Shown: positions 46,886 to 55,385, numbered from the stretch's first letter. The stretch is DNA of 64,000 bases from Alkalihalobacillus sp. BA299 (GCF_017745675.1 NZ_JAFLJM010000002.1:310001-374000); one strand, 5' to 3'. A program made the numbers and translations. The notes: a model not told the origin generated them from the sequence alone.

Positions 46886-46940
46886 AAAGGGTGCAGACAT
46901 CTTTGGCGCTTTAACGCGCTGGTTGCGCCTGACACCCCTT
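46886..46940. repeat. Palindromic intergenic element
   Basis: GGGTGCAGACA is answered by TGACACCCC 30 bases on, with GGCGC and GCGCC paired inside. It is GC-rich beside AT-rich spacer, and resembles the short palindromes ending in TGACACCC that are dispersed in many Bacillus genomes. Confidence 0.4.
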
Positions 46941-47126
46941 CGATTAAAAGAGTGACTCTATTTCTCGATCATTTTGAGCTACTTTTAATAAGATTAGGTA
47001 CACTAAAGCTGAATTGAGACACTTTTTTAGAATGCCGACTACCTTCGCAAGCTAACATTTGCTATTTTAGCACTTTTCCCTACTTTTTGATGACAATAAT
47101 CTAGCAAAAATTATAGTTCGGGAAGA

Positions 47127-47249
47127 GTTATTATCAACTTTTGCGGGTTTATTTTCAACTTCGGCTAAAATATTTTCAACTTTACCTGTTTTATTTTCAA
47201 CTTTATAGTTTTTATTTTCAACTTCGGCTCATTTATCGATTTCTCGACA
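47127..47249 (+). repeat. 21-bp phased repeat array A
   Basis: CAACTT recurs at 47135, 47156, 47177, 47198 and 47219, a period of exactly 21 bases; the consensus unit is TTTATTTTCAACTTCGGCT plus two variable bases. The array closes with TTTATCGATTTCTCGACA at 47232, exactly in phase. The first unit is degenerate. It lies in the 717-base gap between the NlpC/P60 gene and the PHP gene. Three more arrays (55515, 61555, 63027) share the unit, the phase and the same cap. Confidence 0.9.
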
Positions 47250-47261
47250 GCGCCAAATAAA

Positions 47262-47440
47262 ATTCGACACGCTTTACTTACCAACTCGCTCTCTTGATCA
47301 AGTGCGATCACCTTTAGGAAGCTGCTTCTAACAAAGGATTGCAGCTGCCCGCTGATCAACTACATAATGCAAAAGCTTTCTACGACATTATTGCTGAGAA
47401 TTTTCGTGTCGGCACAGTTAGCGGCATTGCCTCGTATTGA
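47262..47440 (+). pseudogene. Truncated, frameshifted gene remnant
   Basis: On the plus strand 47318-47440 encodes 40 protein-like residues ending at a stop (EAASNKGLQLPADQLHNAK, then AFYDIIAENFRVGTVSG). A different frame just upstream reads KFDTLYLPTRSLDQVRSPL. A single frameshift near 47315 would join them into one C-terminal fragment. It begins right where repeat array A ends, so the rest of the gene appears to be lost. I do not recognise the family. Confidence 0.4.
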
Positions 47441-48445
47441 CTACAATTCTACAGCATGTCTCTTTCTTTTTGAGAAGCCTACTACGCTCGTATAATGATT
47501 GTTTTTTAGAAGCTCTGTTGCTTGATCGAGGTTTGTGCCTAAGTCATCAGGGTAGTGGGAGTCTGATGACAGGGTGAGGGGCACTTGGTAGTTAGCTAGT
47601 ACTTGAAGATACGATGGACTTGGGCAAGCTTCTTTGACTGGGTAGCGGTAGGATAATCCCGTGTTCACCTCAGAAGCGATATTGTTTTTCTTTAAGGTTT
47701 CAGCGACTTGTTGATAGTTTTCAAGTAGTAATGTTTCTTCCGGTCGATATGAAAATACTTTTAAATTATCTAAATGTGCGACCATATCAAATAGCTTGGA
47801 CTCGATCGATTGACATACGTAAGACGTGTGTGTTTGATACAATTCGATGAGGTTCATTTGCTCGAAATAGTGGGCTGTTTCTTTATTATCAAAGCCCCAG
47901 CCATTAATAAAATGGACAGAGCCAATGACATAATCCCACGGCTTGTTTTCAAGTAGCCTTTTCAGTTTTTCTTCTCCATTCGGAAAATAATCAGCTTCGA
48001 GTCCCAGTGCAAGGTTCACCCCTTGCTTCTGCCATTTTTCCTGTTGCGAGTGAATAAACTCAATAAAATGGTCCATCGATGGAATGGTTGAGACTTGATG
48101 CAACCACTTATTCTGTAAGGTTCCGAGTGAATCTGCTTCTAAATGCATATGTTCTTTGAAATAGTCGAGACAATCTCGGAATCGATACAAATGCTCCACA
48201 ATGCCAACTTCTTTTAACCCAAGCTGTTTTGCTCGCTCTAAGTAAAGGTCGAGCCACGCTTCCGAATAGCAACCTTCCTCAACTCTGCTATTTAATTGCT
48301 TAGTGATCTGCTTAACCCACTCGATGGAATGCGGACTGGCAGTCAAACCTTTTCCTTGAAAAAAGGCGAGTGATGTTGCTGTACGTGCCAACCAGTTCGT
48401 CGAATATGGCCCTTCTTCTAAATGAACATGATAGTCGATTTTCAA
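47441..48445 (-). CDS. PHP-domain phosphoesterase (histidinol-phosphatase-like)
   Basis: The protein has about 334 residues and a PHP metal-dependent hydrolase fold. Metal ligands are visible in KIDYHVHLEEG, GIVEHLYRF, GLEADYF, GSVHFI, MVAHLDN and LSSDSHYP. I chose a TTG at 48445, seven bases after AAAGGAAG. An ATG at 48478 would make the protein overlap the DeoR gene and has a poor site. HisJ enzymes are similar, but no histidine genes are near. As the last gene of the transport operon it probably hydrolyses a phosphoester derived from the imported substrate. Confidence 0.82.
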   Translation of the reverse strand: MKIDYHVHLEEGPYSTNWLARTATSLAFFQGKGLTASPHSIEWVKQITKQLNSRVEEGCYSEAWLDLYLERAKQLGLKEVGIVEHLYRFRDCLDYFKEHMHLEADSLGTLQNKWLHQVSTIPSMDHFIEFIHSQQEKWQKQGVNLALGLEADYFPNGEEKLKRLLENKPWDYVIGSVHFINGWGFDNKETAHYFEQMNLIELYQTHTSYVCQSIESKLFDMVAHLDNLKVFSYRPEETLLLENYQQVAETLKKNNIASEVNTGLSYRYPVKEACPSPSYLQVLANYQVPLTLSSDSHYPDDLGTNLDQATELLKNNHYTSVVGFSKRKRHAVEL

Positions 48446-48459
48446 TGTAACACTTCCTT

Positions 48460-49245
48460 TTAATCTGCTAAAATCCAATCTACATTTTTAAATAAATGGT
48501 TTCCTAGCCATGCATTTGGCATCTCCGTGTTGCACACAATGGCATCGATTTCTTCGATCGAGCAAATTTTACAAAAGGCATCGACACCTAATTTCGAATG
48601 ATCGGCTAGGACAATCATTTCTTTAGACGATTTAATTATCGCCTTCGAAATCATGGATTCATTTAGATCATAATCACTCAAGCCATTTTGCAGAGAGACG
48701 CCGCCAACTGAAATAAATGCTTGGTCAATAATAAAGTTTTCTAAAAGCATTTCTGTTAATTTTCCGGTAACAGAATGCTGCTCTGGGTTTAATTCCCCAC
48801 CGAGTAAAATGACTTTGCCTGAAAATACACTCCGATTTAATGCATCAATAAGGATCGTTGAAACCGGTAATGAATTGGTTAAAATCGTAATATTTTCTTT
48901 ATTTTTTATTTCATTCGCGAGCTCGATGACGGTTGTGCCCACATCGATGACAATCGTTGACCCATTTTTAATAAGCTCGGCTGCTTTTTTACCAATTAAT
49001 TTCTTTTCTTTCTCCATAATGCTTTTTCTGTTTAAAAGTGATGGTTCCCCCTGATGGAAGCTAGACAGAACTGCACCACCATACACCCTTTTAACCATGC
49101 CTTCTTTTTCAAGTTGATCCAAATCACGACGTATCGTTTCTGTAGTGACAGAAAAATATTCAGATAAACTAGTCACTTGTACTTTTTGTTTCGATCTCAA
49201 TTGATCGAGAATATATCGTTTTCTTTCATCCGGGAACCACTCCAT
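48460..49245 (-). CDS. DeoR/GlpR-family transcriptional regulator
   Basis: The protein has 261 residues. The N-terminal helix-turn-helix has the family pattern VTSLSEYFSVTTETIRRDLD, followed by LEKEGMVKRVYGGAVL. The C-terminal DeoRC sensor domain shows IVIDVGTTVIELA, ILTNSLPVS, LGGELNPEQHSV and MIVLADHSKLG, which bind phosphorylated sugars. It therefore probably represses the adjoining operon until a sugar-phosphate-like inducer appears. I chose ATG at 49245 because AAAGGTGAG precedes it by seven bases. A GTG at 49257 is also in frame. Confidence 0.9.
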   Translation of the reverse strand: MEWFPDERKRYILDQLRSKQKVQVTSLSEYFSVTTETIRRDLDQLEKEGMVKRVYGGAVLSSFHQGEPSLLNRKSIMEKEKKLIGKKAAELIKNGSTIVIDVGTTVIELANEIKNKENITILTNSLPVSTILIDALNRSVFSGKVILLGGELNPEQHSVTGKLTEMLLENFIIDQAFISVGGVSLQNGLSDYDLNESMISKAIIKSSKEMIVLADHSKLGVDAFCKICSIEEIDAIVCNTEMPNAWLGNHLFKNVDWILAD

Positions 49246-49271
49246 TTCATCTCTCACCTTTCATAACCGTT

Positions 49272-50288
49272 TTATAGCGGGATACACGCCTCCTTTGAAA
49301 TCGACAACTTGACATGATCCCCTTCTTGATAGCTGAAATGATTTCGATTGACTTCATCTACGACAATATTTTTATTGTTTAAACTTACTTTATAGCTAAT
49401 CATACTTCCGTTGATCGTTTTCCTTTGGATTTTTCCTTTTACTAAATAATGATCGGAATCCTTCTCAAATGATGAACCACCTGTATGCATAATGATACTC
49501 TCTGGACGGATGGCAATATCCTTAGAATCAGTCATTACTGGCACTCCTGTACATGTCTCCCATTCCGTTTTTGTAAAGATATTATAGGCACCGATAAATC
49601 CAGCGACAAATTTATTTTTTGGTTGAGTATAAATGGTTTCTGGTGTCCCTACTTGTTCAATGGCCCCTTTATTCATCACATAGATCGTATCACTTAAAAT
49701 CATCGCTTCCTTTTGATCATGTGTGACAAAAATCGTTGTAATATCGAGCTCTCGTTGAATTTTCTTCACTTCTTCCTGCAGTGATTTACGGATTTTTGCA
49801 TCAAGTGCACTAAAGGGTTCATCGAGCAATAGAACACTTGGTTGGATAATTAAGGAGCGAGCGAATGCGACCCGTTGTTGCTGGCCTCCAGATAGCTCAT
49901 GTGGATAGCGTTTTTCAAGTCCTCCTAAGTCCATCATGTCGATCATTTTTTTCACTTCAGGTTCTATATTACGTTGCTTCTTCATTTTTAAGCCGTAAGC
50001 AATATTTTGAAAGACCGTCATATTTGGAAATAACGCATAGGATTGAAAAACCATCCCTACGCCTCTTTTTCGTGAAGGAAGGTGGGTAATGTCTTCGTTG
50101 TTCACCATGATTTGTCCTTCATCTATATTAGTAATCCCAGCAATTGCACGTAGTAGTGTACTTTTTCCGCAACCACTTTGACCTAATAAGGTGACAAATT
50201 CACCCTTATCGATAGAGAGTGAAATATGCTCGAGAACTGTTTTGTCATCATATTTTTTTACTAATGAATCCACATTTACATAACTCAT
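49272..50288 (-). CDS. ABC importer ATPase (spermidine/phosphonate type)
   Basis: The protein has 338 residues. Walker A is GQSGCGKSTLLRAI, the signature LSGGQQQRVAFARSL, Walker B VLLLDEPFSALD and the switch His in TTIFVTHDQ. The C-terminal about 90 residues form the TOBE-type regulatory domain. Its class is the CysA/PotA/PhnT group of importers. It overlaps the permease gene by four bases. With two permeases and a periplasmic-type lipoprotein it makes a complete import system. Confidence 0.93.
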   Translation of the reverse strand: MSYVNVDSLVKKYDDKTVLEHISLSIDKGEFVTLLGQSGCGKSTLLRAIAGITNIDEGQIMVNNEDITHLPSRKRGVGMVFQSYALFPNMTVFQNIAYGLKMKKQRNIEPEVKKMIDMMDLGGLEKRYPHELSGGQQQRVAFARSLIIQPSVLLLDEPFSALDAKIRKSLQEEVKKIQRELDITTIFVTHDQKEAMILSDTIYVMNKGAIEQVGTPETIYTQPKNKFVAGFIGAYNIFTKTEWETCTGVPVMTDSKDIAIRPESIIMHTGGSSFEKDSDHYLVKGKIQRKTINGSMISYKVSLNNKNIVVDEVNRNHFSYQEGDHVKLSISKEACIPL

Positions 50289-51151
50289 TTTAAATCCCCT
50301 TCAACCATTGTTTTTTGCACAGATTGCTCCGGTCTTGCTCTAATGATCCCCCAGCTTTTCTTTGGTGCGTTCCCGCCTTTTTGTGATTGAAAGCTTAGGA
50401 GTACCCCCGTAATGATGATAATGATCGTGTAATAGGTTATTACAATTGCACTCGTTAAATGACCGTTCTTGCTGAGCTGTTGATATAAATAAATTTGCAA
50501 TGTTTCATACCGTCCGCCCACGAGTAAATTGGCTAAAGCAAATTCGCCAAATAGCATCGAAATCGATAACAAAGTCGCTGCTAAAATCCCTTTAGAAATA
50601 TTCGGAAGGACAACAGAGGTAATGGCTTTTAATTTAGATGCACCGAGGATTTCAGCTGCTTGAATGAGCTCGACTGCATTGATCGTATAAATACTATTAC
50701 GAATACCTTGATATACAAATGGCATAATGATGATCGCATAGACGCCAAACAAGATCCACGGCGTACCGACAATTTTAATAGAGCTAGACGAATATAAATT
50801 CAGTAGTCCAATAGCAGAGGCAACAGCCGGCACTCCGTATGGGAGCATTGAGATTATTTTTAGCAGTTGCTCTTGCTTAGGAAAATACAGCAAAACAACA
50901 AACATCGTAATCAGCATAACAACTACACTGATGAATACAGCAACCGCTATAACAAAGATAGATCGAGACAATGCGGCGATAAATCGTTCATCTTGAAAGA
51001 GCTGTACATACCAAGAGAGTGTCCACGATTCTGGCAAAATGGTCGTGCTCCACTTTTCGGATAGTGAATAGATCAATGTGCCCGCTAATGGAAGTAAAAG
51101 GTATATGGCCAATGCTATTACAATATAGACATGTTTATTATTCTTGCTCAT
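50285..51151 (-). CDS. ABC importer permease, component 2
   Basis: This 288-residue membrane protein has six helices and the binding-protein-dependent transport signature around ELIQAAEILGASKLKAITSV, the EAA loop that contacts the ATPase. It overlaps neighbours on both sides by four bases, so the four transport genes are translationally coupled. The family match is to PotC/PhnV-like permeases of the ferric/spermidine/phosphonate group. Substrate is not readable. Confidence 0.9.
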   Translation of the reverse strand: MSKNNKHVYIVIALAIYLLLPLAGTLIYSLSEKWSTTILPESWTLSWYVQLFQDERFIAALSRSIFVIAVAVFISVVVMLITMFVVLLYFPKQEQLLKIISMLPYGVPAVASAIGLLNLYSSSSIKIVGTPWILFGVYAIIIMPFVYQGIRNSIYTINAVELIQAAEILGASKLKAITSVVLPNISKGILAATLLSISMLFGEFALANLLVGGRYETLQIYLYQQLSKNGHLTSAIVITYYTIIIIITGVLLSFQSQKGGNAPKKSWGIIRARPEQSVQKTMVEGDLK

Positions 51152-51990
51152 TTTAAATCCCGCCTAACTTTTCGCATGATTTGTTCATTTAACCAAAGGG
51201 CAGAAAGCATAATTGCCGCTAAAATGACCCCAAAGGCACTAGCTAGATTCGGATTTAAAAAGACATCACCAGCAATCAGTGAACCAATTTGCAGTGGGAT
51301 TAAATTGTATGTTGACCCGACTAAAGCATAAGCAGTCGCATACGCCCCTAGCGAATTAGCCAGAAGGATCGTGTATGTCCCAAAAATACCTGGGATCAGC
51401 ACAGGAAGCCCTATACGTAGCCAGTAATGAAGCGAGCTTCCTCCTAATAGGTTTGAAGCATAGCGCCATTCTGAATTCAAGCCTTGGTACGTTGGAAGCA
51501 ACAGCATAATCGCAAACGGGACTTGAAAGTAAACGTAGACGATAATGAGTCCAATCCAAGAATACAAGTTAAATGTCCCCAGAACATCAAGACCTAATTG
51601 CGAAAAAAGTAACGTAAAAAGTCCATTATTTCCAAGCAAAATAATAAAAGAAAAGGATAACGGAATTCCTTCAAAATAAGAGGTCATGTTTGTAATCATC
51701 ACCATATATTTATTTCCTCTTCCTGCTAATTTCGTAATCGAATAGCCACTAATCGCAGCGATGATAATCGCGACCGAGGCTGAAATGAATGAGATCTTCA
51801 AACTGTTATTAATCGATTGCAGGTAAAATAGGTCATTAAAGATCAACATAAATTGTTCGAAACCAAAGGCCCCATCCGTTGACCTAAAGCTTTCAACAAT
51901 CATGTTAACGAGGGGCGCTACTAAGAACCCACTAATTAATAGAAAAAACGGCACAAGCCAGACATAGATAAGTAGCTTTGAGCGTATCAA
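51148..51990 (-). CDS. ABC importer permease, component 1
   Basis: The protein has 280 residues and six helices, with the EAA-loop region around WRYASNLLGGSSLHYWLRIG that docks with the ATPase. It is first in the permease/ATPase group and overlaps the second permease by four bases. Upstream is a 190-base gap with strong hairpins before the hydrolase gene. Family: PotB/PhnU-like permeases. Confidence 0.9.
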   Translation of the reverse strand: MIRSKLLIYVWLVPFFLLISGFLVAPLVNMIVESFRSTDGAFGFEQFMLIFNDLFYLQSINNSLKISFISASVAIIIAAISGYSITKLAGRGNKYMVMITNMTSYFEGIPLSFSFIILLGNNGLFTLLFSQLGLDVLGTFNLYSWIGLIIVYVYFQVPFAIMLLLPTYQGLNSEWRYASNLLGGSSLHYWLRIGLPVLIPGIFGTYTILLANSLGAYATAYALVGSTYNLIPLQIGSLIAGDVFLNPNLASAFGVILAAIMLSALWLNEQIMRKVRRDLK

Positions 51991-52039
51991 CTAAAGCGTC
52001 CTCCTTTTGGATTACAGTTTAACTGAGAAAAATGATAAG

Positions 52040-52140
52040 AAAATAAAACTTCATTCAGTGGGGGCCTTCATCCCCCCACTGTGTAGTAGCTAAGTCCGGA
52101 CAGGATCCGGGTCACACAGACGTTGTCACAGAAAGTGACG
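52040..52140 (-). promoter_or_regulatory. Structured intergenic region within the transport operon
   Basis: A very stable hairpin (CAGTGGGGG/CCCCCACTG, 52056-52081) is followed upstream by TCCGGA/TCCGG elements and by GTCAC/GTGAC (52124-52138). The hairpins lie between the hydrolase gene and the first permease gene. Their place fits segmental stabilisation, in which the binding-protein message outlives that of the permeases, or partial termination. Confidence 0.5.
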
Positions 52141-52187
52141 TTCTTAGTCAGTGTTCTTTCGCAAGTTTAGTTACCCTTCTTGTTTCC

Positions 52188-53039
52188 TTAAAGCCTTGAA
52201 GTAGTAGTCTTAGTACCTGTTAAACAGGATAAACTTTGTGGTAGCTCCTGCATGGTTTCCGATGGAGGAACATTCAGCAATTGACACATCAGTGGTGCAA
52301 ACGCCAATTGGGGAATCGTGACATCGTGTATCCCTTTTGCCACCTTATCACTCAGGATATAAAGAGGAACCATACGCTCTCCATCTGTCGTACCGCCGTG
52401 CAGTCCCCATGTTGACATCCCGTGATCAGACGTTATAACGACCTGATAGCCTTCCTTTGTCCATAGTGGCACCAGTTCAGATAGAAGATTATCAACACGC
52501 AAGATTTTTTCTCGATATTCCTTCGAATCACTACCAAATTTATGTCCGGCATCATCTACATTCATGGAATGAATATAGAGGAAATCAGGATCAACTTGCC
52601 GCCTTAATGATTCTCCATCTAAAAACAAATGACTATCTGGGTAATGATCTTCCCAATAAAATCGTCCGTTCTGGATCGGTCGATTGGTATTACGTTGGTC
52701 ACGATCCTCTAAAAATTGAAACGGTGCACGGTTGTACAATTCACTTACCCAGTAATACGATGCCGTCGCATTAACTAACCCATACTTTGTTGTTAAATGA
52801 AATAGACTTTCTTGTTCCGATAACCTGACAGCACTATTGTTTGTAATCCCATTTAACGAGCTAGGTGTTCCTGTTAATAGCACCTCATATAGAGGTCGTG
52901 AAAGACTAGGAAGCTCTGAAACCACTCGGCAGCGAGTAGCTTGATTGCTCGCTGCCAAATGTTCCATAAATCCAAGGTTTTCGATCGCTAAGTCATAGCG
53001 CATTCCATCGACAACAACGACAATTAACTTATCTGACAT
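52188..53039 (-). CDS. Alkaline-phosphatase-superfamily hydrolase
   Basis: The protein has about 283 residues with the superfamily metal sites visible: VVVVDGMRYDLA at the start, HSMNVDDAGHKFG near the middle, VITSDHGM and HGGTTDGERMVPLYIL near the end, and a serine/threonine-rich loop LTGTPSSLNG. These enzymes cleave phosphate mono- or diesters or phosphonates with two metal ions. I chose ATG at 53039 (MSDKLIVV), overlapping the binding-protein stop. A longer frame from 53123 would put 28 residues of the neighbour's reading region in front. It has no signal peptide, so it acts in the cytoplasm on imported substrate. Confidence 0.85.
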   Translation of the reverse strand: MSDKLIVVVVDGMRYDLAIENLGFMEHLAASNQATRCRVVSELPSLSRPLYEVLLTGTPSSLNGITNNSAVRLSEQESLFHLTTKYGLVNATASYYWVSELYNRAPFQFLEDRDQRNTNRPIQNGRFYWEDHYPDSHLFLDGESLRRQVDPDFLYIHSMNVDDAGHKFGSDSKEYREKILRVDNLLSELVPLWTKEGYQVVITSDHGMSTWGLHGGTTDGERMVPLYILSDKVAKGIHDVTIPQLAFAPLMCQLLNVPPSETMQELPQSLSCLTGTKTTTSRL

Positions 53040-54138
53040 GGACGAGAACCTCACTCTGCCATAATCGTGGAAGTTCCTTTGCTGTTTTTTCCCACGCATC
53101 ATGGTCATTGACTGGAACGGCATTTTTATATTGTTCTGTAGGAACCATTTTTTCTGCTATTTCCTCAGGTAGCTTTACAGACTCTCGAATAGGACGGGCA
53201 TACCCTTTCGCAAGATTAATTTGTCCTTCATCACTCAAAATGTACTCCCTTGCTAGCATTGCTGCATGAGGTTGCTTAGCATTTTTATTTATAATCGTTG
53301 CATACCCACTGACAACCGAACCCTCTTCTGGAATCGTCACTTCATAACGCTCACGATCGACTTGATCTGCATAGCCTAATGAATTGAAATCCCACATAAT
53401 CCCAACCTGAAGTTCACCTGTTTCCATACCTGAAACACTAAGGTTGTTTGCCGTGCTTAATCGACCTTGTTTCGCCAGTTCTGCAAAGAAATCAATTCCA
53501 GGCTGAAGGTTCGTTTCATCGCCACCATGTGCGATTGCAGCAGCTAAAACCGCCATTTGACTTTGTGTTCCCGTTTGAACATCACCTACAGAAACCATAT
53601 AATCTCCTTCAAGCAGGTCCTGCCATGAACGAGGCACTTGCTTTACTTGGTCCTTATCTGCAATAAATGAAATCGTTCCTTGATAACCAACAATCCAGTG
53701 GCCCTCGTCATCCTTCGCCCAATCCGGTATTTCATCCCAATAGGAAGTTTTATAAGGAAGGGTAATTTCTTTTTCCTTAGCAATTGGACCAAAAGAAATT
53801 CCTACATCTCCAATATCAGCGGTTGCATTCTCACCTTCTGATTCCATCTTGGCAATTTCTTCAGCACTCGACATATCTGTATCTGTATGATCAATGCCAT
53901 ATTTCTCATTGATATCTTCCCAAGTATCTTTCCAGTTCGCCCACGTATCAGGCATTCCAACACTATGTACGATACCTTCTTCTTTTGCTTTTTCCTCAAT
54001 TTCCGCCAAAGTAAGTGAATTAGAGTCGATAACTGCTTGTTCACTACTTGCATCATTAGCTCCACAAGCTGTCAAACTGAGTAGTCCCAAACCTAAAATA
54101 AAATGACGAATAAAACCTCGATTTTTTAAAAAAGTCAT
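53029..54138 (-). CDS. ABC importer solute-binding lipoprotein
   Basis: This 369-residue precursor has a lipoprotein signal (LLSLTAC, lipidated Cys25). The mature part is a class D/type II periplasmic-binding fold: GIVHSVGMPDTWANWKDTWE, DIGDVGISFG, ISFIADKD, PRSWQDLLEGDYMVSVGD and YATIINKNAKQPHAAMLARE. It is typical of iron/spermidine/phosphonate-type binding proteins. It is the first gene of the operon and overlaps the hydrolase gene. The ligand is not determined, but an organophosphate is the most coherent guess from the enzymes behind it. Confidence 0.9.
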   Translation of the reverse strand: MTFLKNRGFIRHFILGLGLLSLTACGANDASSEQAVIDSNSLTLAEIEEKAKEEGIVHSVGMPDTWANWKDTWEDINEKYGIDHTDTDMSSAEEIAKMESEGENATADIGDVGISFGPIAKEKEITLPYKTSYWDEIPDWAKDDEGHWIVGYQGTISFIADKDQVKQVPRSWQDLLEGDYMVSVGDVQTGTQSQMAVLAAAIAHGGDETNLQPGIDFFAELAKQGRLSTANNLSVSGMETGELQVGIMWDFNSLGYADQVDRERYEVTIPEEGSVVSGYATIINKNAKQPHAAMLAREYILSDEGQINLAKGYARPIRESVKLPEEIAEKMVPTEQYKNAVPVNDHDAWEKTAKELPRLWQSEVLVHVR

Positions 54139-54542
54139 TTGACTTCCTCCTTATTGTTTTGTTTGAGTTTGTATTGTATTCCTTTGTTTTTACTATACGG
54201 TTTTATTGTTAATCTCATATAAAGCCAATGTTAAACAATATTAATCTATTGTAAATTGGGAGGATGGATTGAGCTTAAGTTTGTAGATGAGACCACAGGA
54301 GAAATTAAGGAGTATTCAGAAAAACCATGCTAGATAGGGAAAATAATTAAACGGGATAAAAGAAAAGGAATGATAATTTTAATAATGGAAGTGAGATCCG
54401 CAACTAAACTTCCTGTGATAGGTGAGGAAACAAATTGATGTAATTACAAGATAATAGTGATTATCAAAAATAGAAAAAGTAACTCCCCCTCCCTTCCGAC
54501 CAGAGAGTTTTATGGGGTGTTACTTTTTAAATACACAATTCA
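54139..54542 (-). other. Intergenic region upstream of the transport operon
   Basis: These 404 bases hold no convincing gene. A perfect short inverted repeat, CAATA/TATTG, at about 54236-54251 is a weak candidate operator for the DeoR regulator. AAGGAGGAAGT gives the ribosome site of the binding-protein gene. I found no confident promoter. Confidence 0.35.
54475..54528 (-). terminator. Terminator after the kinase-like gene
   Basis: AAAAAGTAACTCCCC and GGGGTGTTACTTTTT form a long stem with one bulge, with A and T tracts at the outer ends, so it can work in both directions. Confidence 0.75.
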
Positions 54543-55139
54543 TTATTTAATTTTCCTATATATATTCCCAATCATATTAAGTAGGATAGCGGGCATTTTC
54601 TTAGGCAAGAGCCCTCTTCGGTAATATTTATAATATGCTTTTTTAAGGTCCTTCCACTTCGGGCATTGCTCCTTTTGTTTGAAGCGTACGACATCGACAA
54701 TCATGACTGTTTTTTCAGTCGTTATAAAAATGTTTTTCAAGTGCACATCGGCAGGGTTGAGTCCTCTCTGTTTCGCTAGCTTTATGGCGTGATCTACTTC
54801 GTTGATAACTTCCTCACTAACTTTTACCCCTTGATTTAAACAGCGATAGAGCGTCATCCCATCAATATAATCGATAACTATATAATTCGAGCCCTCTTCA
54901 TGTAGAGTAGGGTAATATGGGATCCCGTGAAGCATTCGATAAATATTAGCTTCTTCCTTTGCGAGATGCGTATATTGCGGGAAAAACACTTTTAGCGCTA
55001 ATTTCGTTGATTTCACTTTGAAAACGGCTGCACTCCTCCCCACCCCTACTAGCTCTAAATCATCATCTTTTTCATAGACGGATATCTCTTTTCTATTATT
55101 AAATTTTATACTGTTCGCTAATTCATCGAATGATTTCAT
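54543..55139 (-). CDS. Small protein-kinase-like protein (YrzF-like)
   Basis: The protein has 198 residues. It shows a kinase-like pattern: GVGRSAAVFKVKSTKLALKV (glycine loop and the ATP-binding Lys), YIVIDYIDGMTLY (hinge), NPADVHLKNIFIT in the catalytic-loop position with Asp and Asn, and MIVDVVRF in the metal-binding position, where DFG is replaced by DVV. The C-terminal lobe is short. It resembles putative serine/threonine kinases of the YrzF type in Bacillus. The catalytic Asp and Asn are present, so activity is possible. The gene follows a manganese riboswitch and two terminator-like hairpins. Confidence 0.72.
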   Translation of the reverse strand: MKSFDELANSIKFNNRKEISVYEKDDDLELVGVGRSAAVFKVKSTKLALKVFFPQYTHLAKEEANIYRMLHGIPYYPTLHEEGSNYIVIDYIDGMTLYRCLNQGVKVSEEVINEVDHAIKLAKQRGLNPADVHLKNIFITTEKTVMIVDVVRFKQKEQCPKWKDLKKAYYKYYRRGLLPKKMPAILLNMIGNIYRKIK

Positions 55140-55175
55140 TGCTTACCACTCCCTTCAAAGGGGCAAAAATAAATA

Positions 55176-55210
55176 AAGGCATTAGACCAATTATTCGGTC
55201 ATAATGCCTT
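55176..55210 (-). terminator. Second terminator-like hairpin before the kinase-like gene
   Basis: AAGGCATTA and ATAATGCCTT bracket GACC/GGTC. On the minus strand the stem is followed by TTATTTATTTTT. It lies downstream of the riboswitch terminator, so the kinase gene is behind two hairpins. Confidence 0.7.
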
Positions 55211-55215
55211 CTCAT

Positions 55216-55252
55216 CAAAAAAGACCTCACCAAATTAATTGGTAAAGGTCTT
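55216..55252 (-). terminator. Terminator of the manganese riboswitch expression platform
   Basis: On the minus strand AAGACCT...AGGTCTT with CCAA/TTGG inside forms a stem followed by six T. Its 5-prime arm overlaps the 3-prime end of the aptamer (GCAAGACC), as in known yybP-ykoY switches, so ligand binding and termination compete. Confidence 0.85.
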
Positions 55253-55336
55253 GCAAACAACATGGTTGCCAACAAAGCCGGGGATCCCTCCCGTAATGAC
55301 GACTTTATTGTAAATGCTACTCCCCTTTAGGAATAT
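55238..55336 (-). promoter_or_regulatory. yybP-ykoY manganese riboswitch
   Basis: On the minus strand the segments AAAGGGGAGTAGC, AATAAAGTCGTCA, CCCCGGCTTTGTTGGCA and TTTGCAAGACCTTTACC occur in the order and spacing of the yybP-ykoY aptamer. GGGA/TCCC-type helices lie between, and a terminator overlaps the 3-prime end. The family senses Mn2+ and turns on exporters or TerC-like proteins. Here the next gene is a kinase-like protein. A candidate -10 TATAAT lies at 55380-55385, about 45 bases upstream. Confidence 0.88.
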
Positions 55337-55379
55337 AATTTAATTTAATTCGTTTTCATGTAATGCTATTAATATAGCT

Positions 55380-55385
55380 ATTATA
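55380..55385 (-). promoter_or_regulatory. Candidate -10 box for the riboswitch transcript
   Basis: A perfect TATAAT on the minus strand lies about 45 bases before the aptamer; the spaced -35 (TGTTCT) is poor. Confidence 0.4.

Noticed and set aside
47165-47359. A 64-residue protein ending in KLKIK repeats
   Set aside because: It runs across array A and the antisense of a gene remnant, with no ribosome site.
47441-48445. Histidine-biosynthesis phosphatase HisJ
   Set aside because: The fold fits, but the gene is the last of a transport operon and no his gene is near, so a different substrate is more likely.
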